A stretch of 64,000 nt of DNA from NCBI GenBank assembly GCA_960531495.1, contig OY482851.1, positions 21,981,033 to 22,045,032 of the forward strand, written 5' to 3'. Source of the DNA: Zeus faber (Eukaryota > Chordata > Actinopteri > Zeiformes > Zeidae). The notes under the pieces were generated by a model that was not told the DNA's origin, searched no databases, and worked only from the letters and a program-made list of their open reading frames with translations. Positions 26,450 through 38,277 of the stretch are shown in pieces (position 1 is the stretch's first letter; each line of letters starts with the position of its first letter). A program made the translations under genes and the position numbers.

Positions 26450-29400
26450 ATTGTTGGCTCTGACCTCCACTTGGTAAAACACGGTCAAGTCCGTGTTTTA
26501 GAAGGTTTACAACATTCTTAGCCTGTGCCTCCTTTCACCGGCTGAGGAAGGGGGCAGATGTCTGGGGCTCTCCACGCCACCAGGCACTTGACTCTTTCTC
26601 CACTGACTAGATATCATGTCGGCTAGGTATTAAATGTTTAATGCCTGTGAATGTAGAAGATTGCCTCCTACTTGTCCCAATTAAATATTTAGTCATATCT
26701 GAACACTGCCTTTGACACCGCTGGGTGCGGAGGGACCCTGTTCTGCAGTGCGCAGCGTGAAGTGCATGCCCGTAAGTGACTGCCAGCTGTCTGGTTGTGA
26801 CTTGGTCGCAACTGGGACCCGGGCGGAGTCAAGAGCAGTTGTGGATCAAGAGGTGGGGGTGCGGGGACTAGGTTATATTTAGCCATGTCCTCTCTTTACG
26901 GCACTCGCATGGCTTGGTACGGGCATCCGTCTTTGTCCTTGAAACACGGAGGAGCCTGTGCTAGAACATTTAGTGTAGAACCTCTCTGAAGGCCTGTAAT
27001 CGGATATTCTGACTTAATAGTGCTTGAGAAAAAAAGAAAAATGGCAGAGACACAACGTCTGGAAATTCTGGAGATGGAGATACAGTATGTGGACTGAAGC
27101 GCAAACTACTACGCACCAACATGTGACCTACATGGATCTGCTGAATGTACTCTGCCACCCTGGTGACCATATGCTCTGGGTTAGGTGTGTCAGGAGGGGG
27201 CCCACTGGGACCAGCTGAGGAGACACCTGGTCCCACCACAGACTCCTCCAGTGTGCTGGCTCTCACTGGCGGCATTGTTCTGAGAACCTCACAATGGAGA
27301 TGTGCACGTTCGTACAAAAGGCAGATTCTGCATGGAGACACACCAGATTCCTCTTGAGGTTAGAAAAGTCCTGAACACCCCAGTTCATGCCCCCGCCCTG
27401 CTCCACACACCCAACCAACATCCACACAAGTCAAGGCCATTCAGCAGAGTGTCGCCCAGAACAACTGTAGTGTGCGGCTGGGAAGATAAACAAGAAAGAG
27501 CAGCAAACTGGGTCCAGCTGGAAAGCGTTCCCCCTGGACAGGAGTGGGAGAAGAAAGCAGGGGGAAAAAACCATGTCTGACTAAGCCTGTCTTCCCCCAG
27601 TCGGCTTGGACGGCCCACAAAGGGAGGCGAGCGGCTGCCTTTGCTTCTCCTGCCAGGAAAAGGGACTGAGGGGAGTGATCAGAGGAGGATGAGGAGACCT
27701 CCCCCGCCGAACAGCCCGGGGGCAGGAGGAACCCTCCTTTTCTGGAGTCAAAATTGATTTGAGGAGATGATGCTTAGAGGATGAAAGACGACACTAACTA
27801 TTGTGTTCGCCGCTTGAGCCCAGTAATGCCAAGGGATGTCGATGTGTGTGAATCACATTTCGTCACATGCTGCTGCGGCGGCTTCTTTACTTTCCGCGAC
27901 TTTTCACGGTTACAGGCCCGCTGCTGTAGTGCCATTGTTGACGATTACTTAAGTCCCCTAAGCTTTGGCGATACTGTCCGTGTTTGTTATACAGTCAAAA
28001 AAGTATTTTGTTGTCAGAGTTGCTCTTGAAATGTTGCTTAAATGTTTTGAAGGACTGAAAGTCTGTCAAACTATGAATTTAAAGTGACTTGTTGTGGTCC
28101 CGTGCGTAATGAGAGAGTGTGCAGCAACTTGTAATGACTGTCTGCACCGACGACTGTTTTTGTCTTTCAGACTCCCAGTGGCTGCCACTCTCTTCATGTG
28201 CTTTGTGGGTGTAGTTTAACGCTGTTTTCATTATGTGGTCTCTCTGTTTGCTTTAGTATTAACTGTCCTATTTGTTTGTTGGCATTTCCCTCAGGAATGC
28301 TGCAAGGGCTCTGCTTTTCATTAGAGGATCCCGGCCCCGTCTGGGAATGGGACAGAGGAGCTGGTCGTGTACTGTAATCCTGCTGGGCAGCGTCCCTGTA
28401 ACATGGCCTCTCCATCATTCACCAGCCATCCTCCAACCTACCACGCTGCAGCCCAAATGACAGTCTGTGGTTGGATTGTGATAGATTGTGTTCGGCAGGA
28501 AACGGGGCTGCGCGGCGAAAACATGCAAAACTTAAAAATATCTCATTAACATGCAATGTGTCCACATGAGTCATTGGTTAACATACGCATTGTGATAGTC
28601 TTTGCATTTGTAATGATTTACAGTCTTACAAATCTCTGATATTGTTTGTCCTTCTTGGTGGCCACACATAATCTACTTAATTTGCTGCAGAATACGCTCA
28701 TGACGCATAGTCATTGTATTATAAACTATATGTATACAGTGCACGCACACACACATAAACACACAAGGCAATAGGGGGGCCAGTGTTTAAGGAGTTGCTT
28801 GCTGGGTGGATCAAGGCGGGATCAGTGGCTAAGGTAGGAAGAGGCCAGATAGGCCCCGTTATGGCTGAATGGTTTAGCTTTAATCCAATTGAGAATTGAC
28901 AAAGCTGTGCCAGTCTCCCGCAGATCGACAGCCAGTTTGTTCACACCTGCCACTCTCCTCCCACACCCTCCATGTTCCAGCTGATTACTGACAGTAATTA
29001 AAATTTCTAATTATATCTGGTTCACAAACAAGCTGGATTTGTTGAAATGTGGATTATTAACTGCCTTTGTTTTGGCTCAATTACCCACTCACCTCTTATG
29101 GGAGCTGTAGCTCTTGTAAGGCAGATATTGGCCCTGCCAGCTCACCATAGCCTCCCACTCCAAACACCTGCAAGCATTTAAACCCCTCTTTGGGTTAGTG
29201 GACATGCGTAATGTTGTAGAGTTTAAGCAAGATGGCTTCCTCTGATGAGAGGCCAACACCGCGGTGGCTCTGGTTGTTGTGCAAAGAGGGAAATTAATAT
29301 TCAGCAGCTTCAACCCTAGAAACAGATGAACGGGGCAAATGCTACGTATGCAATCCATTGGGGTTCTGAAGCCAAACCGAGGCACCCTCGCTGCCGTAAT

Positions 29401-29754
29401 TTCCCCACACTGAACACGTGAGCAGGGCTCCCATACTTAGAGAAGAAAAAAAAAAGCGGGGAAAGACTTTCCAGATGAAAGAAGCGGAATCGGTGCTGGG
29501 AGACACAACTGGCAGAGCAATCCTCTAAAGCAATCCACGGCAGCCCATCCAACCTTGAAGGAGCATACAATAGCCCGAGCTGCTCCCTCGGCATTAGCAG
29601 TCCTGTGTGGGATGCACCATAATCTACCTGCCAGATTAAGATGACATGGTCATTGTCTAATAGCTAGAATTGAATTATAGTGTGTGAAGGGGTTTTAAAT
29701 GAGATTATAGGGAAAAGACTCAACCAGCTTGCGTGAGATCTACAAAGTCAGGGA

Positions 29755-29759
29755 GCGCA

Positions 29760-29790
<31 letters not shown>

Positions 29791-29792
29791 GC
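29755..29792. repeat. (CGCA)n/(CA)n repeat
   Basis: About five CGCA units grade into CA units. Confidence 0.93.
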
Positions 29793-31027
29793 ATGTGCAC
29801 AGGCATATTCTTATGCACAGTCAGCCTCCATCCTATTTTTTGCACATAGCAACAGCAAAATGTAACCCTGTATCCTCTGGGTCAGGCTGTATTGTGTCCA
29901 CACCAGCGTCCCGTATTAGCAGAGCTGATGAGTCTCCGCGGTGACGGCGCACCTTCTCGTCGTCTCTTTCTGCCTCCTAATTTGTTGACTGTGTCAGATT
30001 ACAGGGCTTCCCCAAACACCGTGCATTAACTAATCCACAGGATATTGTGCGATTAGTTTAACAACTCTTCCCCATATTTGCTACATGTGTCTGCAGTGTT
30101 AAACCGTGGCTAATCTCCCGGCGTCCCCAACACTCAGAGTTCACACGATCCTCCCTCACCGTGTTTACACTCATTCTCTTTCTCTTTTCATGTTTTCCTC
30201 AGGCTGGGTGGGCATGTATTTTCATGGGTGGAGTTGTGCTGTTTGTGATGTTTTTTTAATTTTTTTTTTTTTTATCTCCCAACGATACGGCTGTGTTTAT
30301 GTGCGTGCCCTCGGGGAAGAGAGAAGACGTTTAAAGATTCTGCAGTGGCAGCACGCCATTTGTTTTATCGCCATCGATCATCTGCTGATATGTCCCTCAA
30401 AGGCTCCATAACAATACTGATGCTATCAATTAATCACTGTTATTGTACTCTGATATCGGATGTACTACAATCTCATCTCTCAGTTTACGTGTGTTTGTCT
30501 CTGTGTGCTTGTGCGCGCAAGTGTGTGTGTAATGCAGGAGTTTGGAGCGGATGGGATTAGAGTTGGTTTAAGCAGATGGGCACCATTTGCTAAAGCAGAC
30601 ACGGCCAATCTGTTGCCCAGTCCGGTGACCAGGTTGCCGCTCACCAGGGTAGAGCCAGGCCAGGACACTCTGTCTGGGTACTAGGGCAGGAGCAGCAGGG
30701 GGTCGGGTCCTCTCTGAACACTCTGCGTGACGGAGGAAACAGCCGATTGAATCTATTCTTCAAGGACATTCCTTTTCGGTATAAGGATACGCCGTACTCT
30801 TATAGCACCATATTGAATCGGACAAGGGCGATCTTGACAACAATTGTGACTTCCAGTACAGTGTTGCCTAATTATGCTTTCCCATTATAACCCACTGTTA
30901 CTCACAATGGGTATTTCCATTTTTAACCCGCCTACCATTGTAAAAAAAACAAAAACAAAAAAGAAAAACCACTTATTGAAGCCTTTAGAACTAATAAGGC
31001 TCATTCTAAACACCTACAGATGACTGA

Positions 31028-31225
31028 TGCAGAGCGCGGTGATTATCGCTCATCAGAATCCACGGGAATCAACACGGACTAACTACGGAAACAGGAGAGA
31101 GCCGGCGAGAGCGTGTTCGGCTTTGACGGCATCCGACGTGACCGCACTAGCGGCTCAGTGCAGGCGCCGCAGAGCGTTTCTCCATGTACTCCTCGCGGGC
31201 CTCTGCGGGGCCTCTCTGATTGATC
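31028..31225. promoter_or_regulatory. Intronic CpG-dense islet
   Basis: CpG dinucleotides are frequent throughout about 200 bp (for example GAGCGCGG, CGGCGAGAGCG, GACGTGACCGC, GGCGCCGCAGAGCG), bracketed by CpG-poor, A-rich sequence at 30930-31010. No splice-flanked exon or repeat is recognisable. A CpG-rich enhancer or an unannotated start site are both possible. Confidence 0.3.
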
Positions 31226-31544
31226 GCTGTTAGAGTCGGCTTTAGTTGTTGTGTTTTATTCCGTTTCTGTAATGGTTAGTGACTTAAGAATTAAGGAGGG
31301 GAAACAAGCTGCCCCAGTAGTACTCAAGGCATTTCTTAGTGGAGAATTAAGACATTAAGGAACTAACACATGCGTTACTGTAGCGGTGGTTTCTATCGTG
31401 CGGCGGTTACAGTATAAACAAAAAAAAAAGGGAGGGGTTGAGGTTTGTGGTCCCCAGAGGTGGTTTTAGGCTGTAGAGAAGCAGGGTTTCTATTTTCGGA
31501 GGAAGGATTCTTTGAGAGAACAAGGGAGTTTGGGGGGGTTGGGT

Positions 31545-31586
<42 letters not shown>

Positions 31587-31603
31587 GGGGCGGGGGGGGG
31601 GGG
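31545..31603. repeat. (TG)n plus poly-G
   Basis: TG units with a TATATG interruption, followed by a G run broken once by C (31587-31603). A (TTTA)n tract follows at about 31621-31647. Confidence 0.93.
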
Positions 31604-31998
31604 CAGCCAAGGCGAAGCAGCCTATTTATTTATTTATTTATTTATTTTTTATTGGACCCATTACGTGTCATCACTCCAAACTAATCATGTCCTGGAAATG
31701 GAGCCCGGGGAAGACTGCTGAGCTTGGACTTTTCCGTCCTCGCCTTTTACTCTGTGCCGCCCTTCCCTTCCTCTATCTCCTCTCTCCGCTTCCCCTCCTT
31801 CCACTGCCTTCCCTTCTATCAACCCCCCCCGCCCCCCTTTTCCTCCGTTTACCCCGTCGTTCTGCCTCTTTATCTCGGCCCCATCTTCCTCCCCACCGTA
31901 TCTGTGTCCGCTTTCATTACTTTGCTTCTCTTTGCTCTTATTCCCCCCTTCCCCCGCCCCTTTCTATCTCTTTTTACCCTTCTCTCATTTTATCCCTT

Positions 31999-32000
<2 letters not shown>

Positions 32001-32038
<38 letters not shown>
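32001..32038. repeat. (TC)19 microsatellite
   Basis: A perfect tract within a 350-bp pyrimidine-rich strand (about 31730-32070). Confidence 0.95.
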
Positions 32039-32041
<3 letters not shown>

Positions 32042-33363
32042 TTCTTCCCTCCTCCTGTCTGTTCTCTTTCCGCCATTTTTTGCTATTACATAGGAAGCGG
32101 GGGGAATAGAGCGGCTGTCCCTCTCCCCCGGATTGTTTGCTCTCAGATGTAGAAGTGGATTTTCAATTAAATTGGCCGTCATTAGGGAGGCGGTGGGCGC
32201 TCCGCTGCTCGGCGACCGCAGACACTTTGATGACGGCTCATTTTCCACGATGCCTATACCCCCCCCCACCCCCACACCCCCGCTCCACCTCTTCTCCCAG
32301 GCTCCTGTCTGCGTCACAGGGGCCCCGGGTTCGTAGGAAGAGACCACTGATCTGGACTCACTCCGGGACGAATTCTGATACAGCGTTGTTCCAGTGTTCA
32401 CTAGGTGGAAGCGAGGTTCCCTCGCGATGCTGCCCGAACCGGCACCCGCACCTTCCCCTTATTTTGGTAATTGCATCGGCGTACCACTATTGCGAACCCT
32501 ATCTCCGTGTGACAGGTGGTGACACAAGATGTGGTGGATAAATCACTGCATAAATTACCCCCAGGGTGGTGGAATTACGGTTTTTACTGAAACTGAGGAA
32601 GGAGCGGCAGGGCTCAAAAGAGCGAGAGGAGAGAAGATAAGCAACTGGAATGGGACACGTGATGGGAAGAGGTGGAGAGGACTTAACCATGACATGAGGG
32701 GGGGGAAGCCGGGAAAATGAATGGTTGAAACCCGAGTGCATTGTGGACAGCTGTTATCTTTCAATACAAAAGCACAATAAGTCAGGGTCCGTGTGAATGA
32801 GTTTGAGGAGTGAGCGCTGGAGGGGGGGGGGGCCCCGGGGACAGACAGCAGACAGATTACATGCGTGCTCCATCCTCCGGGGTCAGAATACAACACCTTT
32901 TTTTTTTTTCTTTTAAATTCTGTGGCACAGGATTTTTCATACATATTTGATCCTCTCCTGTCTGTGATTACCGTTTACCACCTTGTCATTCTCCATCGCT
33001 CAGTACTCCCAGACTTCAGAAGATGAGTGGGTGTGTTTGGTTGTATGTTTGTTTGTGTGCCTGTGTGTGTGTGTGCATGCGTGTGTGTGTGTCTGTCTGT
33101 GTAGGCACACGAGCAAAAAGGGGAGGTATGGTTATATTAGATTTGGCGGTGGCAGCACAATTTGTCTGACATGTTGAGGGAGAAGATTAGAAGGGGAAAC
33201 ACAAAATGTATTCAGTATTACACTCTCATGACAGCTGTAGCAATTGATTTTTTTCTTTTTCTTGCTTAGTTTATTAGAGGAGAGGGCCGCAAATAGCCTG
33301 GAGGGAGGTGTGGAAAACTGCCATTTTCAAATTGTGGACATCAATTCACATATGCAAAAAAAA

Positions 33364-33373
33364 AATATATATA

Positions 33374-33406
<33 letters not shown>

Positions 33407-33407
33407 T
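33364..33407. repeat. (AT)n microsatellite
   Basis: TA units interrupted by GTGTA, following a poly-A run. Confidence 0.93.
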
Positions 33408-33880
33408 CAGAATGAAAAGCGGATAAACAGCAGTAATCTGTTTCCGCGGACAGAAGCGTGACTAAAGTCATTTTTGTCGGAAGCTGCTGTGTGTGAATTT
33501 CTCCACAGCTCTGGCCCATTGTCCTTTGCTCTCTGGCCCAGCCTAAGCCTGCCCTCTGGGGTCAGATTACCCACAAAATGCCTCATACCCGCTAGGATCC
33601 TTCCCAGCACCCGCCAGCTTATCATTCTGTCACACATTCGATAGCCCTCCTCTGTTGAGCGAGGGCAGTGTTTTAGCCCACATTATTTCTGCTTCCTCAC
33701 CAAATATTTAATATGGAGGACAGCAAAATAAGAGGATAGTGTTAAGTACAGTTATCAGCAATTGGCTGGTAATGTGGGGCCTCCACTGCCTCACAAAGTC
33801 CTCAGAGACAGTGGATAGGCCGCAGGACCCGACCGTGACTAAGTGCTGAAGCGGCCCAAAAGAAACAGATTGGGATATTC

Positions 33881-34567
33881 TAGGGGTGCAACAGATCACA
33901 AAACACACGGTTTTGAGTCACGGACTGGATCATTTTTCAGATCAGCAAAAAAAACAACTTTTTCCTGTGGTCTTAAATTAACGTTTAAAAAAAATTTTAA
34001 CATTAATGTGCAGTATGACTTCTTCCTTTTAATATGGTAGTGAATGGAAAAAAAAATATGATCCTCCCCCACTAACTGAATTTAATTCCAATAAGAAACC
34101 AGTATCATGATCAATCTCATCACGTTTCTAACTTCAATTTCATGAAAATCCGATCAGAATTAAGCGAGCTACAGTCGATTTTGTAGAGAAGTCTGCATAC
34201 CCATCATATATGTTTGTTCAGCAGCTACTGCCCGCTGCAATATGGCGAACGAGCAGATGCATGGCGGTGACAAACAGCAGCTCATTCAGACATGTGGTAA
34301 GCGACGTACCGTAAACCAATCATTGCGCTTCATAGTAAAACACAGCGCGCGTCTGTCTTATCTATCTCCTTTTCACTGCAACTCTGCATTCAGATTTATG
34401 GAATTATTACTTTAAAAAGTAACAGCGGCAGTAAAACTGTATTTCACTATGATGGTTAAATTTTGCAATTGATCCGCAGTTCACATGCGTTCTGATTCTA
34501 CCAAACTGTGGGGGTTGGCGGGCGATCCGTACGGTACATGGATCATCTACGTTCAGTTACACCACTA
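33881..34567. mobile_element. hAT-like non-autonomous element, copy A
   Basis: The ends are TAGGGGTGCAAC (33881) and the complement of GTTACACCACTA (ending 34567), an imperfect hAT-type inverted repeat. An 8-bp target duplication flanks it: GGATATTC (33873-33880) and GAATATTC (34568-34575), one mismatch. There is no transposase frame. The whole element matches, in reverse, the sequence at 42950-44124, which confirms it as a dispersed family rather than single-copy DNA. Confidence 0.75.
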
Positions 34568-35162
34568 GAATATTCCCGTATTCGCCAATCAATGCACAAT
34601 GTGCTCTCTAACACCCGCGCCGCTTCGTGGCCATCGATGGGTCTGAACTTTAAATTAAAGCACCAGTCAATGTCGCCCAATTAATGCTGTCCTTTGGCAA
34701 TAAATGGTTTCTTAATGGTAAGTCAATTTCCACACTTTTTCTGTGTAGTCTCATATGAAATGATTAGTGACGCATGGCTGTGCTCCAAGTGGGAAGCATC
34801 CATCAAGCCTGGGAGAAAAGGGATGGCTAATGACACATGTGTCTGGAAGGGACACCCGGGGGGGGATTAGTTTGGTTGTCATAATCAAACACGCCATTGG
34901 ACATCTCTTTTCTTTGTTCTCTTATTGGTAGTTACGCTCACAGGTGCAGAAATGGACGCTTTCAGCCCCTTTCTCTTGACCTGGGGAAGCGTTTCCAGCC
35001 TTGCAGTAGGTACTATAGTTGAGTTTATCTATGTTGACGGCGTCCTAAAGCGTTAATGACAGAAATTCTTCTGGTTCTGCGTCAGTCGTTCTGGCTGGCA
35101 ACACAACAGAGTACCTACACTCACCCGCATTATCCCCCAGTTCTGCTATGCCGAAGCTACAG

Positions 35163-35313
<151 letters not shown>

Positions 35314-36479
35314 GACAGAGAGAGAAAGCACGCACGCGCATGTGCGTGATCCACGGCTGTTGATGTAATGGCTATGTTGTTTTTACGAGTCCCCCGCTCT
35401 GTGTTTTTGGGTCTCTCTGACGTCAATGTGAAGAGCTGCGAGCTACGGATGCCCAGATATCACCATCATCGAGTCTGGTAACGGCGTGGCTCCTTTCTCC
35501 CAGTCTTTGTCTCTCTTTCTCATAAGAAGGCCACAACCAATCTCCAGCGAACCGCACGCCGGTGTCGGGGAAACATTCTCACGCCGTATTTACCTTGACA
35601 AGCAATTTAAACCGACTCGGCGGGAACGTGACCCTCGTGGGGGCTTGAGAACAAAGTGATTGTGCAAGTGCGTTATGTTGGTAAACAGATGCATAAATTA
35701 CTCTGGAGTGGCACGTTAACGGCTCCCGGACTCGTACAATCCTGGAAGCGCGAGCGCGTGGGGGATTATTTAATTCTCCCATTCGTTGAGCACCCTAAAA
35801 CCTCAGCTTGAGCGTTCTCGAAATACCATCTTCGGCGAGCGAGCCGTCTTTGTGCCGACGAGCGGCTTCCCACCCCGGCCCTGAGGTCTGTCGATGTGTG
35901 TGCATCTATCTGCTCACACGCTTTTCTTTTCCCCTATAATTTATAGCCGCCCCCCCTCCCCCTTCTCAAGAGGAAGCCCTCTGCATTCCAAATTCTTCTC
36001 CAGCTCGTTGCACACTATGAAGTACAGCTGTTATGCAAGTTAAGTACAATTGCCGAATGTGAGTGTCAGCGAGTGTACCGCTGGACATTAATACTGAGAT
36101 TTATCTTGTATCCTTTTTCTAAGGTAGTTCAATATTGTGCTTTTTCATATACACATCATTTCACTTCTTACCAACAGTCAAAGTTAATTTAATCAATCCT
36201 GGAATCCTGGAAAGATGCATACGCTGTAGGAACGCTCTCTGCAACTGTCAGAAGTACTAATTATCGACACTAATCAGGGTTAAAATGGCAATGGATCTGC
36301 ATGCAAAACCTGGTTGTATTATCCTCCCACCATGACACCGTGTATCCGAGTACTGCCTACTAAAGTGATAACTTCTCGCTTTTCGGCCGGTCTAATTAAA
36401 ATCTCAGGTCACCGGGCCAACTGGCTAATGCCAAATCTCCTCGAATTACATCCTTGATGTGTGTGTATACCCCGGTAGT

Positions 36480-36660
36480 GTTTGGGAGTGTGATAAAGCC
36501 GTGATGCTAATTTAATTACGCCTCGGCCGCTCTCCAAGGGCCCGGCCTCACCTTATCTGTGATGGCTATGAACCATAACAGATATAATCATAGTAGCCCT
36601 TATGTGGATTTGTTACCAGCACATTATCAGTTTATGGATTAATCAAATTTAGCTCCCCAC
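36480..36660. promoter_or_regulatory. Candidate conserved non-coding element
   Basis: The block combines TAATTTAATTA (36508-36518), TTATCTGT (GATA-type on the minus strand, near 36552), CAGATATAATC and GGATTAATC (near 36637), a symmetric K50-homeodomain site. It is unique sequence without repeats and ends at a C-rich tract. Dense, varied homeodomain and GATA motifs are typical of vertebrate developmental elements. Conservation cannot be tested here. Confidence 0.3.
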
Positions 36661-36834
36661 TTCGTTGGGCAGCCCTCCCTCCCCTCCCTCCCCCACGCTC
36701 CTCCTCAAGCAGTACCAGTAGAGTCCTCCTGCCCATTTCCAGGGCACTCAGGTGTGGCTCCGCCTCCGCACTCTGTTAATTAGGACGTAATGGCTCCGTA
36801 TCTGCTCCCAGGCCAAATGAATTGAATCAGTTCC

Positions 36835-37005
36835 ACCGCGTGATTAAGAGCGCGGGCCTCGATGGCCACCGGCGTCTGTCTGAGGATAATTGTGTTCAGC
36901 GCGTGTCCGTCGGCGGGCGAGGACGCGACCGGCGTCCACGCCGTCCCGGGCGCGTGGAGCCGGGGAAGGAGAGAAGTCTCCGCCCTTCACATCGGCGGCA
37001 TTAGA
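36835..37005. promoter_or_regulatory. Intronic CpG islet
   Basis: About two dozen CpG dinucleotides lie in roughly 170 bp, with runs such as GAGCGCGGGCCTCG, GGCGGGCGAGGACGCG and CGGGCGCGTGG. This is far above the surrounding intron. A 60-codon frame over it (36822-37004) is Arg-rich with no family resemblance and is probably a by-product of the composition. It may be an enhancer or an internal promoter. Confidence 0.35.
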
Positions 37006-38156
37006 ATTAGTCGGAGCTGGGTTTTCGAAAAAGGGGGGAATATTCTTTGGGCAGTCTATCTATTAGTATGGAAATGAAGCGGGGTAGAGGAGGCTCAACA
37101 GCTCAGCGGAGATTTTCCCCAACATAAGGAAGTCTCTTTGAATCATTGCACCAGTATTCCAAAGGTAATTATGGTCTCTTTTACTTCCCCGAGGGTGTTT
37201 CACAGATGAAATACAATACGCCAACATGAGCAACACATGCCTGAGCTGTCGCCGGATAACAATCACTTACCCATCTCTCGAGTTCGTTGACATTTTTTGT
37301 GAAATCGAAATTGTGAGGACGGCCGCCCGCCCCCCATCTGTACCTGGGCGCCTAATACGGCACATCTGCACGGGAACGGAACAAAGACGACAGACAAAAG
37401 CGCACAACCAACCACCTAATTAGGTATTTCTGTAGCCAACAGCCAGAGATAACGAAGGAAGCGGGGGTCGCTGGGAATTGGTTTGACAGCCGTTTTCTCT
37501 CCACGCCCCTCCGTCCCCCAACTCCCCCCCGCCCACCATACCGTACAGTCCTATTGGTCCTTTCGGTAAATACCATTGAGTTAAATTACCGTCCCTGATA
37601 AAAACAGGCCTACCACATAAGTGACGGTAATTGTCTCTCTCAGATTACTTTTCTAACCTTGGCCCCTCGCTCTCTCCTCCTCCTCCTCCCGGCGGAGCAG
37701 TTACTAATCCACCCCCTGTTATTGTAATTTGATGGGACTTTCAGCTGCGTTGTTTTCTTTATCATTTCTTCTTTCCCCATCTCCCTTTGGATGGGTTGGT
37801 TGTCATTTGTAGTGTTTTTTTTTTGTTCTGTTTTGTTTTGTCCTCCAGTGCCCCTGACAGGAGGAGAAGAGTCCTCACGTCCTTGTCAGGGATGCCTCTC
37901 TCTCTCCCGCTTCTCAGACCTCCGCCGCCTCGCCCTGACCTTAACGTCCTCACACACAGACGCAGGGCTCGCCGTGCGGGTAGGCCGCCAAAGAGGAATT
38001 AAACGGCCGCGGAGAAGCGAGACGACGGATAGAATATTATGGGAGCGATGCCGGACCGGGGAGGGAGACAAAGCAAGCGGCAGGGAGGATGGGACGTGGG
38101 GCGAGGGTGAGAGCGATAGATAAATAACTGTTTGACGGGGAATGAAAAAGCCACAG

Positions 38157-38277
<121 letters not shown>

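Noticed and set aside
28155-28215. Splice-acceptor-like pyrimidine tract and CAG at 28168-28170
   Set aside because: The sequence after it has no open frame resembling TTC28 and no suitable donor, so it looks like a chance acceptor.
36822-37004. Arg-rich 60-codon frame over the CpG islet
   Set aside because: GC-rich sequence has few stop codons. There is no family resemblance and no splice context.
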